From the NCBI RefSeq assembly GCF_000246945.1, contig NZ_BAEX01000007.1, positions 1 through 59,592 on the forward strand: a stretch of DNA of 59,592 bases, given 5' to 3'. The number at the start of each line of letters is the position of its first letter. The stretch's first letter is position 1. Positions 8,635 through 17,969 of the stretch are shown here, in pieces. Origin of the DNA: Myroides injenensis M09-0166 (GTDB lineage Bacteria; Bacteroidota; Bacteroidia; Flavobacteriales; Flavobacteriaceae). Under the pieces are notes generated by a model that had not been told where the DNA came from, made no database searches, and worked only from the letters and a program-made list of their open reading frames with translations. The position numbers were made by a program, and so were the translations under genes.

Positions 8635-9535
8635 AAATTATCTTATTGTTGTTATTGGCCCAACAGCTATTGGAAAGACTGCTCTTGCGATCAAGATTGC
8701 ACAACATTATAATTGTGATATAATTTCATGCGATAGTCGCCAATTTTATAAAGAAATGACAATTGGCACTGCAGTTCCGTCCATAGAAGAACAACAAGCG
8801 GCTAAGCATCATTTCATACAGAATATCAGTATAGAAAAAACTTATTCTGTAGGAGATTTTGAAAGAGATGCTATCGAAAAACTCAACAAATTATTTCAAG
8901 AAAATACAATACAAGTAATGGTTGGTGGATCTGGATTGTATGTGAATGCAATACTAAATGGCTTAGATGATTTTCCTGATGTTGATCCTTCAATAAGAGA
9001 AAAACTCAATATCGATTTAGAAAACAAAGGACTTTCCTATTTACAAAATTTATTGAAAGAACTTGATCCAATACATTACAATAAAGTTGCCATTGATAAT
9101 CCACAAAGAGTCATAAGAGCTTTGGAAATATGTATTGGTACAGGACAACCTTATTCTTCTTTTTTAAATAAAAAAGAAAATAGAAGGAACTTTATCCCTA
9201 TAATAATTGGGTTAGAAGCTGATCGCGAACAAATGTATCAAAGGATTAATCAACGCGTAGATATTATGATGAATAATGGATTACTCAATGAAGCAAAAAA
9301 CCTTTATTCATATAAAGATAATAATGCATTGCAAACCGTTGGCTATCGAGAATTATTCTCTTTTTTCAATAACGAGTTTTCCCTTGATTTTGCAATTGAA
9401 GAAATTAAGAAAAACACTAGAAGATTTGCTAAAAGACAAATTACTTGGTTTAAACGTACAGAAAATGTATTATGGTTTAATTATAAAACAGATCCTGAAA
9501 TAATCTTTGAAACTATAAATAAAAAAATAAATTAG
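8618..9535 (+). CDS. miaA: tRNA dimethylallyltransferase
   Basis: A 305-residue MiaA that transfers a dimethylallyl group to N6 of A37 in tRNAs reading UNN codons. Seen: P-loop GPTAIGKT (14-21), SCDSRQFYKEM (substrate site Asp/Ser), VGGSGLYVNAI, NPQRVIRALEI and the C-terminal KRQITWFKR motif. Length is typical. Its start overlaps the channel gene by 17 nt and its stop lies 1 nt before the thioesterase start, so expression is translationally linked. High confidence. Confidence 0.97.
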   Translation: MYTENKNYLIVVIGPTAIGKTALAIKIAQHYNCDIISCDSRQFYKEMTIGTAVPSIEEQQAAKHHFIQNISIEKTYSVGDFERDAIEKLNKLFQENTIQVMVGGSGLYVNAILNGLDDFPDVDPSIREKLNIDLENKGLSYLQNLLKELDPIHYNKVAIDNPQRVIRALEICIGTGQPYSSFLNKKENRRNFIPIIIGLEADREQMYQRINQRVDIMMNNGLLNEAKNLYSYKDNNALQTVGYRELFSFFNNEFSLDFAIEEIKKNTRRFAKRQITWFKRTENVLWFNYKTDPEIIFETINKKIN

Positions 9536-9536
9536 T

Positions 9537-10277
9537 ATGCCTATTTCTCCTCTCTTTAAATCTATTTACGAACAAGAATTTGAAGTAGATTATTTTGATT
9601 GTGACATTAATGGCAATATAAAAATCTCTGATTTTTGCAAACTTATACAGATGGTTGCTTCCAATCATGCAGTTGTAGGTGGAATAAGTTACTGGGATCT
9701 TCAAAGCGTTAAACAAGCTTGGGTAATTAATAAATTTCGCTTAGAGATTGAAATTTTACCTAAATGGCAAGATACAATTAAAATAGTTACGTGGATACAA
9801 AAGCTAGATGGTATTCGGTCAACTAGAAATTTTGAAGTATATATATCTGATAGAAAAATAGCTAAAGCAAGCTCTCTTTGGGTAATCTTAAATACTGAAA
9901 GACGAAGACCTGAATATATGAAATTACCTCATGACCATTTTATAAAATATAGTAATAAAACTGCAATAACGGGGGAGTTTTATAAATTCAAAAAAGATTA
10001 TAAAACAGAAAAGCTAAGCGACTATACTGTCAAATATTCTGATCTCGATATGGTAAAGCATGTTACCAATATCAAATATATTGAATGGATAATAGACGTA
10101 ATAAAAGAAAAGGACATAAAAATCAATGATACACCCTGTTTAATAGATATGGTTTTTCAAAAGGAACTATTGTACAAGGAGAGCTGTGTTATCTCTCAAG
10201 TTTTAAATTCAAATCAAAAGCACTTTATTATCCAAGATGCCCAAGATAACATTAACTTTCAATGTATTATAGAATAA
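9537..10277 (+). CDS. Acyl-ACP thioesterase family protein
   Basis: A 246-residue double-hotdog protein of the FatA/FatB acyl-[acyl-carrier-protein] thioesterase family. Members release free fatty acids from acyl-ACP. Seen: N-terminal hotdog YEQEFEVDYFDCD...ISDFCKLIQMVASNHA, first-domain block WVINKFRLEI and TWIQKL, and the second-domain motif YSDLDMVKHVTNIKYIEW (168-184). The family's D-x-N-x-H catalytic motif reads D171-M-V173-K-H175, so the Asn is Val, while E215 in YKES fits the catalytic Glu. Activity may therefore be altered. Last gene of the operon, followed by a strong terminator. Confidence 0.85.
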   Translation: MPISPLFKSIYEQEFEVDYFDCDINGNIKISDFCKLIQMVASNHAVVGGISYWDLQSVKQAWVINKFRLEIEILPKWQDTIKIVTWIQKLDGIRSTRNFEVYISDRKIAKASSLWVILNTERRRPEYMKLPHDHFIKYSNKTAITGEFYKFKKDYKTEKLSDYTVKYSDLDMVKHVTNIKYIEWIIDVIKEKDIKINDTPCLIDMVFQKELLYKESCVISQVLNSNQKHFIIQDAQDNINFQCIIE

Positions 10278-10314
10278 AAAAAACGCTCTACTTATAAAAG
10301 TAAAGCGTTTTTTC
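10278..10314. terminator. Bidirectional terminator between thioesterase and glyA
   Basis: Hairpin AAACGCT-ACTT / AAGT-AGCGTTT with A-run on the left and T-run on the right. It serves the plus-strand operon and the convergent glyA. Confidence 0.85.
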
Positions 10315-10334
10315 TTATCGTTATTCAGCACATA

Positions 10335-11609
10335 TTACCAAACAAACATTGGTCTTTCAGCCATCATCTCATTCACTTCGTCAGCTACCTCTTCTATAAT
10401 AGCCTCATCTGTGTGATTAGTTATAATTCTATCAATTAATTCAACGATAGTTTCCATATCTGATTCTACTAACCCTCTAGTAGTAATTGCAGGTGTTCCA
10501 ATACGAATACCTGAAGTAACAAAAGGGGATTTATCATCAAAAGGCACCATGTTTTTATTAACTGTGATTTCAGCTTTTACTAATGCTTGCTCTGCCTCTT
10601 TACCAGAAATATTCTTATTTCTCAAGTCAATTAACATCATATGGTTATCAGTTCCACCAGAGATGATGTTATATCCTCTTTTAACAAATGCTTCTGCCAT
10701 TGCTTTTGCATTCTTTTGTACTTGTAAGATATATCTAAAGAACTCATCAGATAAAGCTTCACCAAAAGCAACTGCTTTTGCAGCTATAATATGCATTAAA
10801 GGACCTCCTTGATTACCTGGAAATACAGCACTATCTAAAAGAGATGACATCATTCTCACTTCTCCTTTTGAGGTTTTTAATCCAAATGGATTAGGAAAAT
10901 CTTTACCCATTAGAATAATACCGCCACGTGGTCCTCTTAAAGTTTTATGAGTAGTTGTAGTAATGATATGACAATGAGGAACAGGATCATTTAATAATCC
11001 TTTTGCAATTAAACCTGCAGGATGTGAAATATCCGCCATTAAAAGAGCTCCTACACTATCAGCAATTTCTCTAAATCGTTTGAAATCCATATCACGAGAA
11101 AATGCAGATGCACCAGCTATTATTAATTTAGGTTGCTCTTTAGTAGCTATTTCTTGAATCTTGTCATAGTCTAATAATCCAGTTTCTTTTTCTACTCCAT
11201 AAAAAACAGGATCATATAATCTCCCCGAAAAATTTACAGGTGAACCATGAGTTAAATGTCCGCCATGAGACAAGTCAAATCCTAATATTTTATCACCTGG
11301 TTTTAAACAAGCAGAAAATACAGCAGTATTGGCTTGAGAACCTGAGTGAGGCTGAACGTTAACATATTCAGCACCAAATAATGCTTTTGCGCGATCAATT
11401 GCTATTTGCTCTACAACATCAACAACTTCGCATCCACCATAATATCTTTTATTAGGATACCCTTCAGCATATTTATTGGTTAGACATGAACCAGCAGCTT
11501 CCATTGTTTCTTCACTTACAAAGTTTTCTGAAGCAATTAATTCAATACCATGAATTTGTCTATCTTGTTCTTCAACAATAAGATCAAAAATTTCTTTGTC
11601 TTTTCTCAT
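10335..11609 (-). CDS. glyA: Serine hydroxymethyltransferase
   Basis: A 424-residue PLP enzyme of fold type I. It converts serine and tetrahydrofolate to glycine and 5,10-methylene-tetrahydrofolate, the main source of one-carbon units. Seen: [10 protein letters not shown], the tetrahydrofolate/PLP region [15 protein letters not shown], the SHGGHLTHG motif, and the Schiff-base lysine in [14 protein letters not shown]. Length and ends are typical. It is a single-gene unit with its own terminator, divergent from fahA. The ATG has a TATTTTTG box about 30 nt upstream on the minus strand. Confidence 0.98.
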   Translation of the reverse strand: MRKDKEIFDLIVEEQDRQIHGIELIASENFVSEETMEAAGSCLTNKYAEGYPNKRYYGGCEVVDVVEQIAIDRAKALFGAEYVNVQPHSGSQANTAVFSACLKPGDKILGFDLSHGGHLTHGSPVNFSGRLYDPVFYGVEKETGLLDYDKIQEIATKEQPKLIIAGASAFSRDMDFKRFREIADSVGALLMADISHPAGLIAKGLLNDPVPHCHIITTTTHKTLRGPRGGIILMGKDFPNPFGLKTSKGEVRMMSSLLDSAVFPGNQGGPLMHIIAAKAVAFGEALSDEFFRYILQVQKNAKAMAEAFVKRGYNIISGGTDNHMMLIDLRNKNISGKEAEQALVKAEITVNKNMVPFDDKSPFVTSGIRIGTPAITTRGLVESDMETIVELIDRIITNHTDEAIIEEVADEVNEMMAERPMFVW

Positions 11610-11657
11610 TTTAGTTTGTGTGTTTCATTTAATTGCTTCCAAAAATACAAAAAACGT

Positions 11658-11687
11658 TTGTTATTTTCAGTCTTAATTATATATTTG
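11658..11687 (+). promoter_or_regulatory. Promoter of fahA (consensus TTG-N19-TAnnTTTG)
   Basis: TTG at 11658-11660, 19-nt spacer, TATATTTG at 11680-11687: an exact match to the Bacteroidota housekeeping promoter. The predicted start lies near 11691, giving a ~28-nt leader before the fahA ATG at 11719. A TATTTTTG box on the minus strand within the same 60 bp probably drives glyA, so the divergent promoters overlap. Confidence 0.75.
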
Positions 11688-11718
11688 AATATACTATTAA
11701 CACCAAAATAAATAAATT

Positions 11719-13008
11719 ATGATAATTAGCGCGAATGACCCTTCAAGGAAATCGTGGTTAGAGATAAAAGACAACTCTGATTTTCCAATTCAAAATATAC
11801 CGTTTGGGGTCTTTATTACTAAAGATGATGTAATCACTATTGGTACACGTATAGGAGATTATGCCATTGATTTAAATGCCTTAAAAGTATTAGGTTATTT
11901 TAATGGAATAGAATTAACTGATGACATTTTTCTACAAGATACTCTAAATGATTTTATATCTTCGGGTAAAAAAACATGGAGAGCAATACGTAACAGAGTT
12001 GCAGAAATTTTTGATATTAATAATAAAGATTTACAACAAAACACTACACATAGAGATAGAATCATTTTTGAAATGTCTGAAGTGGAGATGCAATTACCAG
12101 TATTAATTGGAGATTATACAGATTTCTACTCTAGTAAAGAACATGCTACCAATGTAGGTAAAATGTTTAGAGATCCAGACAATGCATTACTACCTAATTG
12201 GTTGCATATTCCAGTAGGCTATCATGGTAGAAGCTCAACTGTGATCCCATCAGGTATACCAATAAAAAGACCTGTTGGTCAAACTCTTCCTAAAGGACAA
12301 ACTACTCCAGTATTTGGTCCATCAACACGTATAGATTTTGAATTAGAAACTGGTTTTATCACCACAGACGCAAACTTACTAGGTGAAAATATTCCAGTTA
12401 ATGAAGCCGAAGATCACATTTTTGGTATGGTATTACTAAATGACTGGAGTGCAAGAGATATACAAACTTGGGAATATGTGCCACTAGGTCCCTTTCTTGC
12501 TAAAAACTTTGCTACATCAATATCTCCATGGGTTATTACATTAGATGCTCTAGAACCTTTTAGAGTTGCAAGTCCAAAACAAACACCTTTGCCCCTACCG
12601 TATTTACAACAAGAAGGTGACCGTACTTTTGATATAAACTTAGAAGTATATTTACAACCTAAAGATAAAAAGGCTAAATTAATTTGCGAGTCTAATTTTA
12701 AGTTCCTGTACTGGACTATGAGCCAACAATTAGCACATCATACTATTAATGGTTGTAAAGTTAATTCTGGAGATTTAATGGGTTCAGGAACTATTTCTGG
12801 AGAATTACCAAATAGTTTTGGTTCCTTACTTGAATTAACTTGGAGTGGGAAAAATCCAATAGTAATGGAAGATGGATCTACTAGAACTTTTATTGAAGAT
12901 TATGATACTATCACAATGAAAGGTTATTGTAAAAATGATAAAATTCGCATCGGTTTTGGAGAAGTGAGTAATATGTTATTACCAGCAACAGTAATGGTTA
13001 CAAACTAA
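11719..13008 (+). CDS. fahA: Fumarylacetoacetase
   Basis: A 429-residue fumarylacetoacetate hydrolase, the last step of tyrosine catabolism (to fumarate and acetoacetate). Seen: N-terminal SH3-like domain with NIPFGVF, then the catalytic fold with DFYSSKEHATNVG (Asp/His site), PVGYHGRSSTVIPSG, metal-binding FELETGF, NDWSARDIQTWEYVPLGPF and NGCKVNSGDLMGSGTISG. Length matches the eukaryote-like FahA of Bacteroidota. Single-gene unit with a consensus promoter; no other tyrosine-degradation gene is adjacent. Confidence 0.97.
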   Translation: MIISANDPSRKSWLEIKDNSDFPIQNIPFGVFITKDDVITIGTRIGDYAIDLNALKVLGYFNGIELTDDIFLQDTLNDFISSGKKTWRAIRNRVAEIFDINNKDLQQNTTHRDRIIFEMSEVEMQLPVLIGDYTDFYSSKEHATNVGKMFRDPDNALLPNWLHIPVGYHGRSSTVIPSGIPIKRPVGQTLPKGQTTPVFGPSTRIDFELETGFITTDANLLGENIPVNEAEDHIFGMVLLNDWSARDIQTWEYVPLGPFLAKNFATSISPWVITLDALEPFRVASPKQTPLPLPYLQQEGDRTFDINLEVYLQPKDKKAKLICESNFKFLYWTMSQQLAHHTINGCKVNSGDLMGSGTISGELPNSFGSLLELTWSGKNPIVMEDGSTRTFIEDYDTITMKGYCKNDKIRIGFGEVSNMLLPATVMVTN

Positions 13009-13143
13009 AGTTTTATTTAAAACAAGCAGGCTGAAAATTTTATTATTTTAATAAAAACTAAAACAAATAGCATTTTAAACTACTATAATACAATATATTA
13101 CTATCTTATTTTTTGTAAGTTTAATAAAAAGTCAAGTTTTTTA

Positions 13144-13173
13144 GAGTAATAAAGTAGAAAAAGTTTACTTTTG
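13144..13173 (+). promoter_or_regulatory. Promoter box supporting the GTG-start gene
   Basis: TACTTTTG at 13166-13173 matches TAnnTTTG; the -33 region is TTA/TTT rather than TTG. Transcription would begin near 13177-13180, about 25 nt before the GTG at 13205. A T8 run lies between. Confidence 0.5.
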
Positions 13174-13204
13174 CAGAAATAATTTTTTTTAAAAGATTTA
13201 TACT

Positions 13205-13579
13205 GTGGAAAACGCTAATGCATTAAAACTCATAAAGCAGATTCAATCTGATCTTATAACTGATGGTCTTGTTATAGAAAACATTGTTCCAAATCTTAAG
13301 AAATTAAGAGAATATGCTCTATTAGAAGAAAAGCCGGTTTTAGTTAAGGCTATTAGATTAACTTACGAACACCTTGAAAACAATAATGCTTTTTTAATTG
13401 CAGTTCCATCTGATGAGCCAATTGAAGAAACAGAAGAAACTACAACTGAAGAAAAAATTACTTCAGAAACAGATTTAGAAAGTCTTCAATACTTATTATC
13501 TCTTTTTAAAGATATAAACAATAAACATAATTTGGCAGATCTTAGAGAATACAACAGTAAACTCCAAGCTTTTGCATAA
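13205..13579 (+). CDS. Conserved-type hypothetical protein, GTG start
   Basis: A 124-residue acidic soluble protein I do not recognise. It is predicted all-helical: helix ~1-75 with heptad-like Leu/Ile spacing, an acidic Glu/Thr linker EPIEETEETTTEEK (~76-89), then a second helical part. No signal peptide or membrane segment. The GTG at 13205 is the only plausible start (no in-frame ATG follows), and it sits 32 nt behind a TAnnTTTG box. It is followed by a strong terminator, so this is a real monocistronic gene. It may form a coiled-coil or partner-binding protein; function unknown. Confidence 0.75.
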   Translation: MENANALKLIKQIQSDLITDGLVIENIVPNLKKLREYALLEEKPVLVKAIRLTYEHLENNNAFLIAVPSDEPIEETEETTTEEKITSETDLESLQYLLSLFKDINNKHNLADLREYNSKLQAFA

Positions 13580-13600
13580 AAGTATACATACAATACTATT

Positions 13601-13637
13601 AAAAAGGACTAATTTGAAAATAATTAGTCCTTTTTTT
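13601..13637 (+). terminator. Terminator of the GTG-start gene
   Basis: 14-bp stem AAAAAGGACTAATT / AATTAGTCCTTTTT (13601-13614, 13622-13635) with a T run. Confidence 0.9.
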
Positions 13638-13690
13638 ATTCTATCAAATTAAAAATCTATTTTTACCACTCAAACTCATAATAAAACAAT

Positions 13691-13975
13691 ATGTTGAAAT
13701 TATTTAAAATCATAGCCTTTTTAGAAGGTGTATCATTACTAGTTCTACTTTTTATAGCAATGCCATTAAAATATATTTTAGACAAACCAGAAATGGTAAC
13801 TAAAGTGGGTATGGCACATGGAATTCTCTTTATAGCATATATAGTATTTGCTACTGTTATCAAATCTGATGAAAAATGGAGTATAAAAACCTATCTATTA
13901 GTATGTCTTGCATCTGTTATTCCTTTTGGAACATTTATAGTAGAAGCAAAATTACTAAAGAAACCTGCTAATTAA
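13691..13975 (+). CDS. DUF3817 domain membrane protein
   Basis: A 94-residue integral membrane protein of the DUF3817 family (YdzA-like, function unknown). Three hydrophobic segments are visible: ~4-27, ~40-60 and ~67-87. The pattern LEGVSLLVLLFIAMPLKY near the N-terminus and KVGMAHG in the second helix are characteristic. Basic C-terminal tail LLKKPAN. It is monocistronic and convergent with a NUDIX gene across a bidirectional terminator. Confidence 0.85.
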   Translation: MLKLFKIIAFLEGVSLLVLLFIAMPLKYILDKPEMVTKVGMAHGILFIAYIVFATVIKSDEKWSIKTYLLVCLASVIPFGTFIVEAKLLKKPAN

Positions 13976-14011
13976 ATTTATCATAAAACAAGATGATAGT
14001 TGACTAGTCAT

Positions 14012-14042
14012 AAAAAAAGCCTTTTAATTAAAAGGCTTTTTT
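14012..14042. terminator. Bidirectional terminator, DUF3817 / NUDIX
   Basis: Stem AAAAGCCTTTT / AAAAGGCTTTT around an AATT loop, with A and T runs on both sides. The left part lies inside the last codons of the NUDIX gene. Confidence 0.85.
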
Positions 14043-14446
14043 ATAGCTTCATTAATAATTACTTCATGATCAAACGCAAGATTTGGTAAATCATTGATAT
14101 CAAACCAAGCAAGTTCTTTTGCATCATCCGCAGCTTTACCAACAATATCAGCTTCTACCCATCCATAATAAGCAATAGTTATTACATGCGATCGAGGATC
14201 TCTAAATGGTTTACCAAAAGCCCCCACTTGTATTAATGAATCACATTTAATAGTTGTTTCTTCAAAGAGTTCTCGTTTTGCAGCCTCTAAAATGTCTTCA
14301 TTTTCATCTACAAAGCCACCAGGTAAAGCCCAAAAACCCTTAAACGGATTGTTTTTCCTTTTTATTAACAATAAAAAAGCTCTCTCTCTTTCTTTTTTAA
14401 ACAAAACAGTATCAACTGTTACGAAAATCTTAGATATATAGGTCAT
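14024..14446 (-). CDS. NUDIX hydrolase
   Basis: A ~140-residue NUDIX pyrophosphohydrolase that cleaves a nucleoside diphosphate linked to another group. Nudix box: GGFVDENEDILEAAKRELFEE, i.e. G-x5-E-x7-R-E-L-x-E-E, with the usual following Gly replaced by Thr. The ALPGGFVDENED and GKPFRDPRSHVI blocks resemble the ADP-ribose/NrtR-like branch, but no C-terminal winged helix is present, so an enzyme rather than a regulator is likely. The open frame extends to 14455 with a TTG, but the ATG at 14444-14446 gives a normal N-terminus (MTYISKIF). Substrate unknown. Confidence 0.88.
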   Translation of the reverse strand: MTYISKIFVTVDTVLFKKERERAFLLLIKRKNNPFKGFWALPGGFVDENEDILEAAKRELFEETTIKCDSLIQVGAFGKPFRDPRSHVITIAYYGWVEADIVGKAADDAKELAWFDINDLPNLAFDHEVIINEAIKKPFN

Positions 14447-14535
14447 TTTAATCAATTAAATATAAAACATTCATTTTTTAACCTTTCTTTAAGCGAAAAA
14501 CATTTCAAAATTACACAATTTTAAAAACTTTCTAT

Positions 14536-14543
14536 TATATTTG
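14536..14543 (+). promoter_or_regulatory. -7 promoter box of the OmpA porin gene
   Basis: TATATTTG at 14536-14543, with TTA at 14511-14513 in place of TTG (22-nt spacing). Predicted transcript start near 14547, giving a ~65-nt leader to the ATG at 14615. The leader is longer than for most genes in this window. Confidence 0.55.
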
Positions 14544-14614
14544 CCTTTATAAAGCGATTAGTAAAAACAAGATTATAACTTAATCAAGTTTATTTGGAAA
14601 TTAAAATTACAACT

Positions 14615-15853
14615 ATGAAAAAATTAACATTACCATTATTGGCTTCTATGTTTGTTTTTGGAAGTGCAATGGCACAAGATGGAAACTACAACAAATGGTC
14701 AATTGATTTAAATGGTGGATTTGCTAAACCAGCAAGAACTCTTTCATCTGGATTTGCTGCTGAAACTTTTAAAAACTTACATTTAGACGGTGGGGTTCGT
14801 TACAGCATTAATAATAAATTCGGAGTAAAAGCATCTTTTGGATATGACAAAATTGATTCTTGGACAAATGACGCTGATTTACAAACTGACTACTACAGAA
14901 CAAGTTTAGAAGGAGTTGTTAACTTGGGAAGAATCTTAAACTTTGAAACTTGGACTAGTGTATTTAACGCTCAGATTCACGCAGGGGGAGGATACTCTTG
15001 GATGAACGGAGATGGATTCAGTGGAACTGATAACATGGGACACTTAATGGCAGGTTTGACTGGACAAGTTAAAGTACACCCAAGAATTGCTTTAAACGCT
15101 GACTTTACTGTTATTCAAAATCTTCAACAAAATCAAAATTGGGATGGATTAACAGAAACTAATCGTTCTGTTTTTCAAGGAACAATGTTTAATGCTTCTG
15201 TAGGTCTTTCTATCTATATTGGTAAAAACGCTCAACATGCTGACTGGTATGCAGAATCAGCTAAAGAAAATGAAGCAATCGCTGAATTATCTAACAGATT
15301 AAGTACTATCGAAAACAACCTTAAAGATTCTGATAACGATGGTGTGCCAGATTATTTAGATTTAGAACCTAATACTCCAGCAGGTGCCTTAGTTGATTCT
15401 AGAGGTAGAAATATCGATAAAAACAATAACGGTATTGCTGATAATATCGAAGCATTCATCGAAGAGAAATATGGTAAATTAGACCATACTTTACAAGCTG
15501 ATGACGCTGCAATGGTTAAAGAATTAATTAACAAAGGATACGTTGCTGTATACTTTGACTTTGACAAAGCTGAACCAAGCTCAGTTGATGGAATTAATTT
15601 CATTGTTAACTATATGAAAAATAACCCATCTGCTTCTGTAGAAGTTATCGGATATGCTGATGCTGTTGGAAACAAAGAGTACAACAATAAATTATCTGCA
15701 AGACGTGCTAACACAGTTAAAGACATTCTTACTAAATCTGGCGTAGCTGCATCTAAAGTTTCTGCTAAAGGAAATGGAATTGATGACGAAGTTGCTAAAG
15801 ACTCAGCTCTTGCTCGTAAAATCGCAAGAAAAGTTGTATTTAAAATTAACTAA
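14615..15853 (+). CDS. OmpA-family outer membrane protein with thrombospondin-type-3 repeats
   Basis: About 412 residues. Signal peptide MKKLTLPLLASMFVFGSAMAQ (cleavage after AMA), an N-terminal ~200-residue beta-barrel domain with alternating aromatic strands, then a calcium-binding TSP3-like linker DSDNDGVPDYLD (~245-256). A peptidoglycan-binding OmpA domain follows (VYFDFDKAEPSS ... EVIGYADAVGNKEYN ... LSARRANTVKDIL). It anchors the outer membrane to the peptidoglycan and is probably a major outer-membrane protein. A TTG 21 nt upstream extends the frame (14594), but the ATG at 14615 directly precedes the signal peptide. Strong terminator follows. Confidence 0.93.
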   Translation: MKKLTLPLLASMFVFGSAMAQDGNYNKWSIDLNGGFAKPARTLSSGFAAETFKNLHLDGGVRYSINNKFGVKASFGYDKIDSWTNDADLQTDYYRTSLEGVVNLGRILNFETWTSVFNAQIHAGGGYSWMNGDGFSGTDNMGHLMAGLTGQVKVHPRIALNADFTVIQNLQQNQNWDGLTETNRSVFQGTMFNASVGLSIYIGKNAQHADWYAESAKENEAIAELSNRLSTIENNLKDSDNDGVPDYLDLEPNTPAGALVDSRGRNIDKNNNGIADNIEAFIEEKYGKLDHTLQADDAAMVKELINKGYVAVYFDFDKAEPSSVDGINFIVNYMKNNPSASVEVIGYADAVGNKEYNNKLSARRANTVKDILTKSGVAASKVSAKGNGIDDEVAKDSALARKIARKVVFKIN

Positions 15854-15876
15854 TTAAATACAATTACTTAATAAAG

Positions 15877-15906
15877 AAAAGCGCAAGATTATTCTTGCGC
15901 TTTTTT
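15877..15906 (+). terminator. Terminator of the OmpA porin gene
   Basis: 12-bp stem AAAAGCGCAAGA / TCTTGCGCTTTT with TTAT loop and T run. Its right arm overlaps the -33 region of the uvrB promoter (TTG 15895-15897, TAACTTTG 15920-15927). Confidence 0.9.
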
Positions 15907-15927
15907 ATTTTATAATAACTAACTTTG
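15895..15927 (+). promoter_or_regulatory. Probable uvrB promoter
   Basis: TAACTTTG at 15920-15927 with TTG at 15895-15897 (22-nt spacer, slightly long). It lies 20 nt before the uvrB ATG, within the upstream gene's terminator. Confidence 0.5.
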
Positions 15928-15947
15928 TATAAGAAGTTACTTTTATT

Positions 15948-17933
15948 ATGAAATTCGAAATACAATCAAACTATAAACCTACTGGAGATCAACCTCAAGC
16001 TATCAAACAATTAAGCACAGGTATTGAGAACAATGACAAATACCAAACTTTAGTTGGTGTTACGGGATCAGGTAAAACATTTACTGTTGCAAATGTTATA
16101 CAACAAGTACAAAAACCAACACTCGTATTAGCTCACAACAAAACTCTTGCTGCTCAATTATATACTGAGTTTAAAAGTTTTTTCCCACATAATGCTGTTG
16201 AGTATTTCGTTTCTTACTATGACTATTACCAACCTGAAGCCTTTATACCAGTTACAGGACAATATATAGAAAAAGATTTATCTATAAATGAAGAACTTGA
16301 AAAGATGCGTCTTAGTACTACATCAGCTCTACTTTCTGGAAGGAGAGATGTATTAGTAGTTGCATCAGTTTCATGTTTATATGGAATAGGTAACCCTACT
16401 GAGTTTCAGAAAAATGTCATTACCTTAGAGCTCGACCAAGTAATAAGTCGAACAAAGCTTTTACATATGCTTGTACAAAGTTTATACTCAAGAACAGAAG
16501 CAGATTTTATTCCAGGCACATTTCGTATTAAAGGGGATATTGTAGAAGTATTTCCAAGCTACGCAGACAATCCATTTAGAATACACTTCTTTGGAGATGA
16601 AATTGAAGATATAGAAGTATTTGATAGCAATACCTCTCAAGTAATTGAAAAATACACTCAACTTACAATATATCCTGCCAACATGTTTGTAACCTCTCCT
16701 GATGTTTTGCAAAGAGCAATATGGGAAATACAGCAAGATATGGTCAAACAAGTTGAATATTTTAAAGAGATAGGCAAACACCTTGAAGCAAAAAGACTTG
16801 AAGAACGTACAAACTTTGATTTAGAAATGATCAGAGAATTAGGATATTGCTCTGGGATAGAAAATTATTCACGATATCTTGACGGTAGAGAGCCAGGTAC
16901 TCGCCCATTCTGCTTACTTGACTATTTTCCAAAAGATTTCTTAATGATAATAGACGAAAGCCACGTAACAATTTCACAAGTGCATGCAATGTATGGTGGT
17001 GATAGATCTAGAAAAGAAAATTTAGTAGAGTATGGATTTAGACTTCCAGCAGCTTTAGATAACAGACCCCTAAAGTTTGAAGAATTTGAAGCAATGCAAA
17101 ATCAAGTAGTTTTTGTTTCTGCTACCCCAGCAGATTATGAATTACAAAAATCGGAAGGCGTAGTAGTCGAACAACTTATCCGACCAACAGGACTTTTAGA
17201 TCCTACTATTGAAATTCGCCCTACAGAAAATCAAATAGACAATCTTATAGATGAAATTCAACAAAGAGTAGAATTAGATGAAAGAATATTAGTGACGACT
17301 CTAACTAAAAGAATGGCGGAAGAATTGGCGAAATATTTCACTAGAGTTGGTATTCGTTGTAGATATATTCACTCAGACATAGATACGCTTGAGCGAGTTG
17401 AAATTATGCAAGATTTACGAAAAGGATTATTTGATGTATTAATAGGTGTAAACCTTCTAAGAGAAGGACTAGATTTACCAGAAGTGTCCCTTGTAGCTAT
17501 TTTAGATGCAGATAAAGAAGGTTTTTTAAGAAGTCATAGGTCACTAACACAAACAGTAGGTCGTGCTGCAAGAAATGTTAATGGTAAGGCAATTATGTAT
17601 GCTGATAAAATAACAGATAGTATGCAAAAAACAATTGATGAAACAAACTATAGAAGAAGTAAACAAACTGCATATAATACAAAACACCATATCAAACCAA
17701 CAGCTATCGTTAAGAAAATATCAAGTGATTTATTAAAATCAACTTATGAAGAACAACAACAAACGAGATTAGCTAAAGCTGCAGAAATAGATATTAAATA
17801 CAAATCCAAGGCAGATATAGAAAAGATAATAAGAGATAAAAGAAAAGAAATGGAGAAAGCTGCCAAAGACTTAGATTTCATTAATGCTGCAAGACTACGC
17901 GATGAAATAAAAATATTGAAAGAAAAATTATAA
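15948..17933 (+). CDS. uvrB: Excinuclease ABC subunit B
   Basis: A 661-residue UvrB, the damage-verifying helicase-like subunit of nucleotide excision repair that loads onto lesions with UvrA and recruits UvrC. Seen: Walker A GVTGSGKT (37-44), the beta-hairpin YYDYYQPEAFIP (~92-103), the DESHVT box, helicase motifs VSATPADYE and QTVGRAARN, and the C-terminal UVR coiled coil that binds UvrC (KRKEMEKAAKDLDF to the end). Full length. Followed 36 nt later by a DUF1456 gene on the same strand. Confidence 0.98.
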   Translation: MKFEIQSNYKPTGDQPQAIKQLSTGIENNDKYQTLVGVTGSGKTFTVANVIQQVQKPTLVLAHNKTLAAQLYTEFKSFFPHNAVEYFVSYYDYYQPEAFIPVTGQYIEKDLSINEELEKMRLSTTSALLSGRRDVLVVASVSCLYGIGNPTEFQKNVITLELDQVISRTKLLHMLVQSLYSRTEADFIPGTFRIKGDIVEVFPSYADNPFRIHFFGDEIEDIEVFDSNTSQVIEKYTQLTIYPANMFVTSPDVLQRAIWEIQQDMVKQVEYFKEIGKHLEAKRLEERTNFDLEMIRELGYCSGIENYSRYLDGREPGTRPFCLLDYFPKDFLMIIDESHVTISQVHAMYGGDRSRKENLVEYGFRLPAALDNRPLKFEEFEAMQNQVVFVSATPADYELQKSEGVVVEQLIRPTGLLDPTIEIRPTENQIDNLIDEIQQRVELDERILVTTLTKRMAEELAKYFTRVGIRCRYIHSDIDTLERVEIMQDLRKGLFDVLIGVNLLREGLDLPEVSLVAILDADKEGFLRSHRSLTQTVGRAARNVNGKAIMYADKITDSMQKTIDETNYRRSKQTAYNTKHHIKPTAIVKKISSDLLKSTYEEQQQTRLAKAAEIDIKYKSKADIEKIIRDKRKEMEKAAKDLDFINAARLRDEIKILKEKL

Positions 17934-17969
17934 TTTTTAGTTATCTTTACACCATAAATACGAAAAGAA

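Noticed and set aside
13595-13640. Riboswitch or attenuator after the GTG-start gene
   Set aside because: The structure is a simple intrinsic terminator with a perfect stem and T run.
14594-14614. TTG extension of the OmpA porin gene
   Set aside because: Adds seven residues before an ideal signal peptide start; the ATG at 14615 is preferred.
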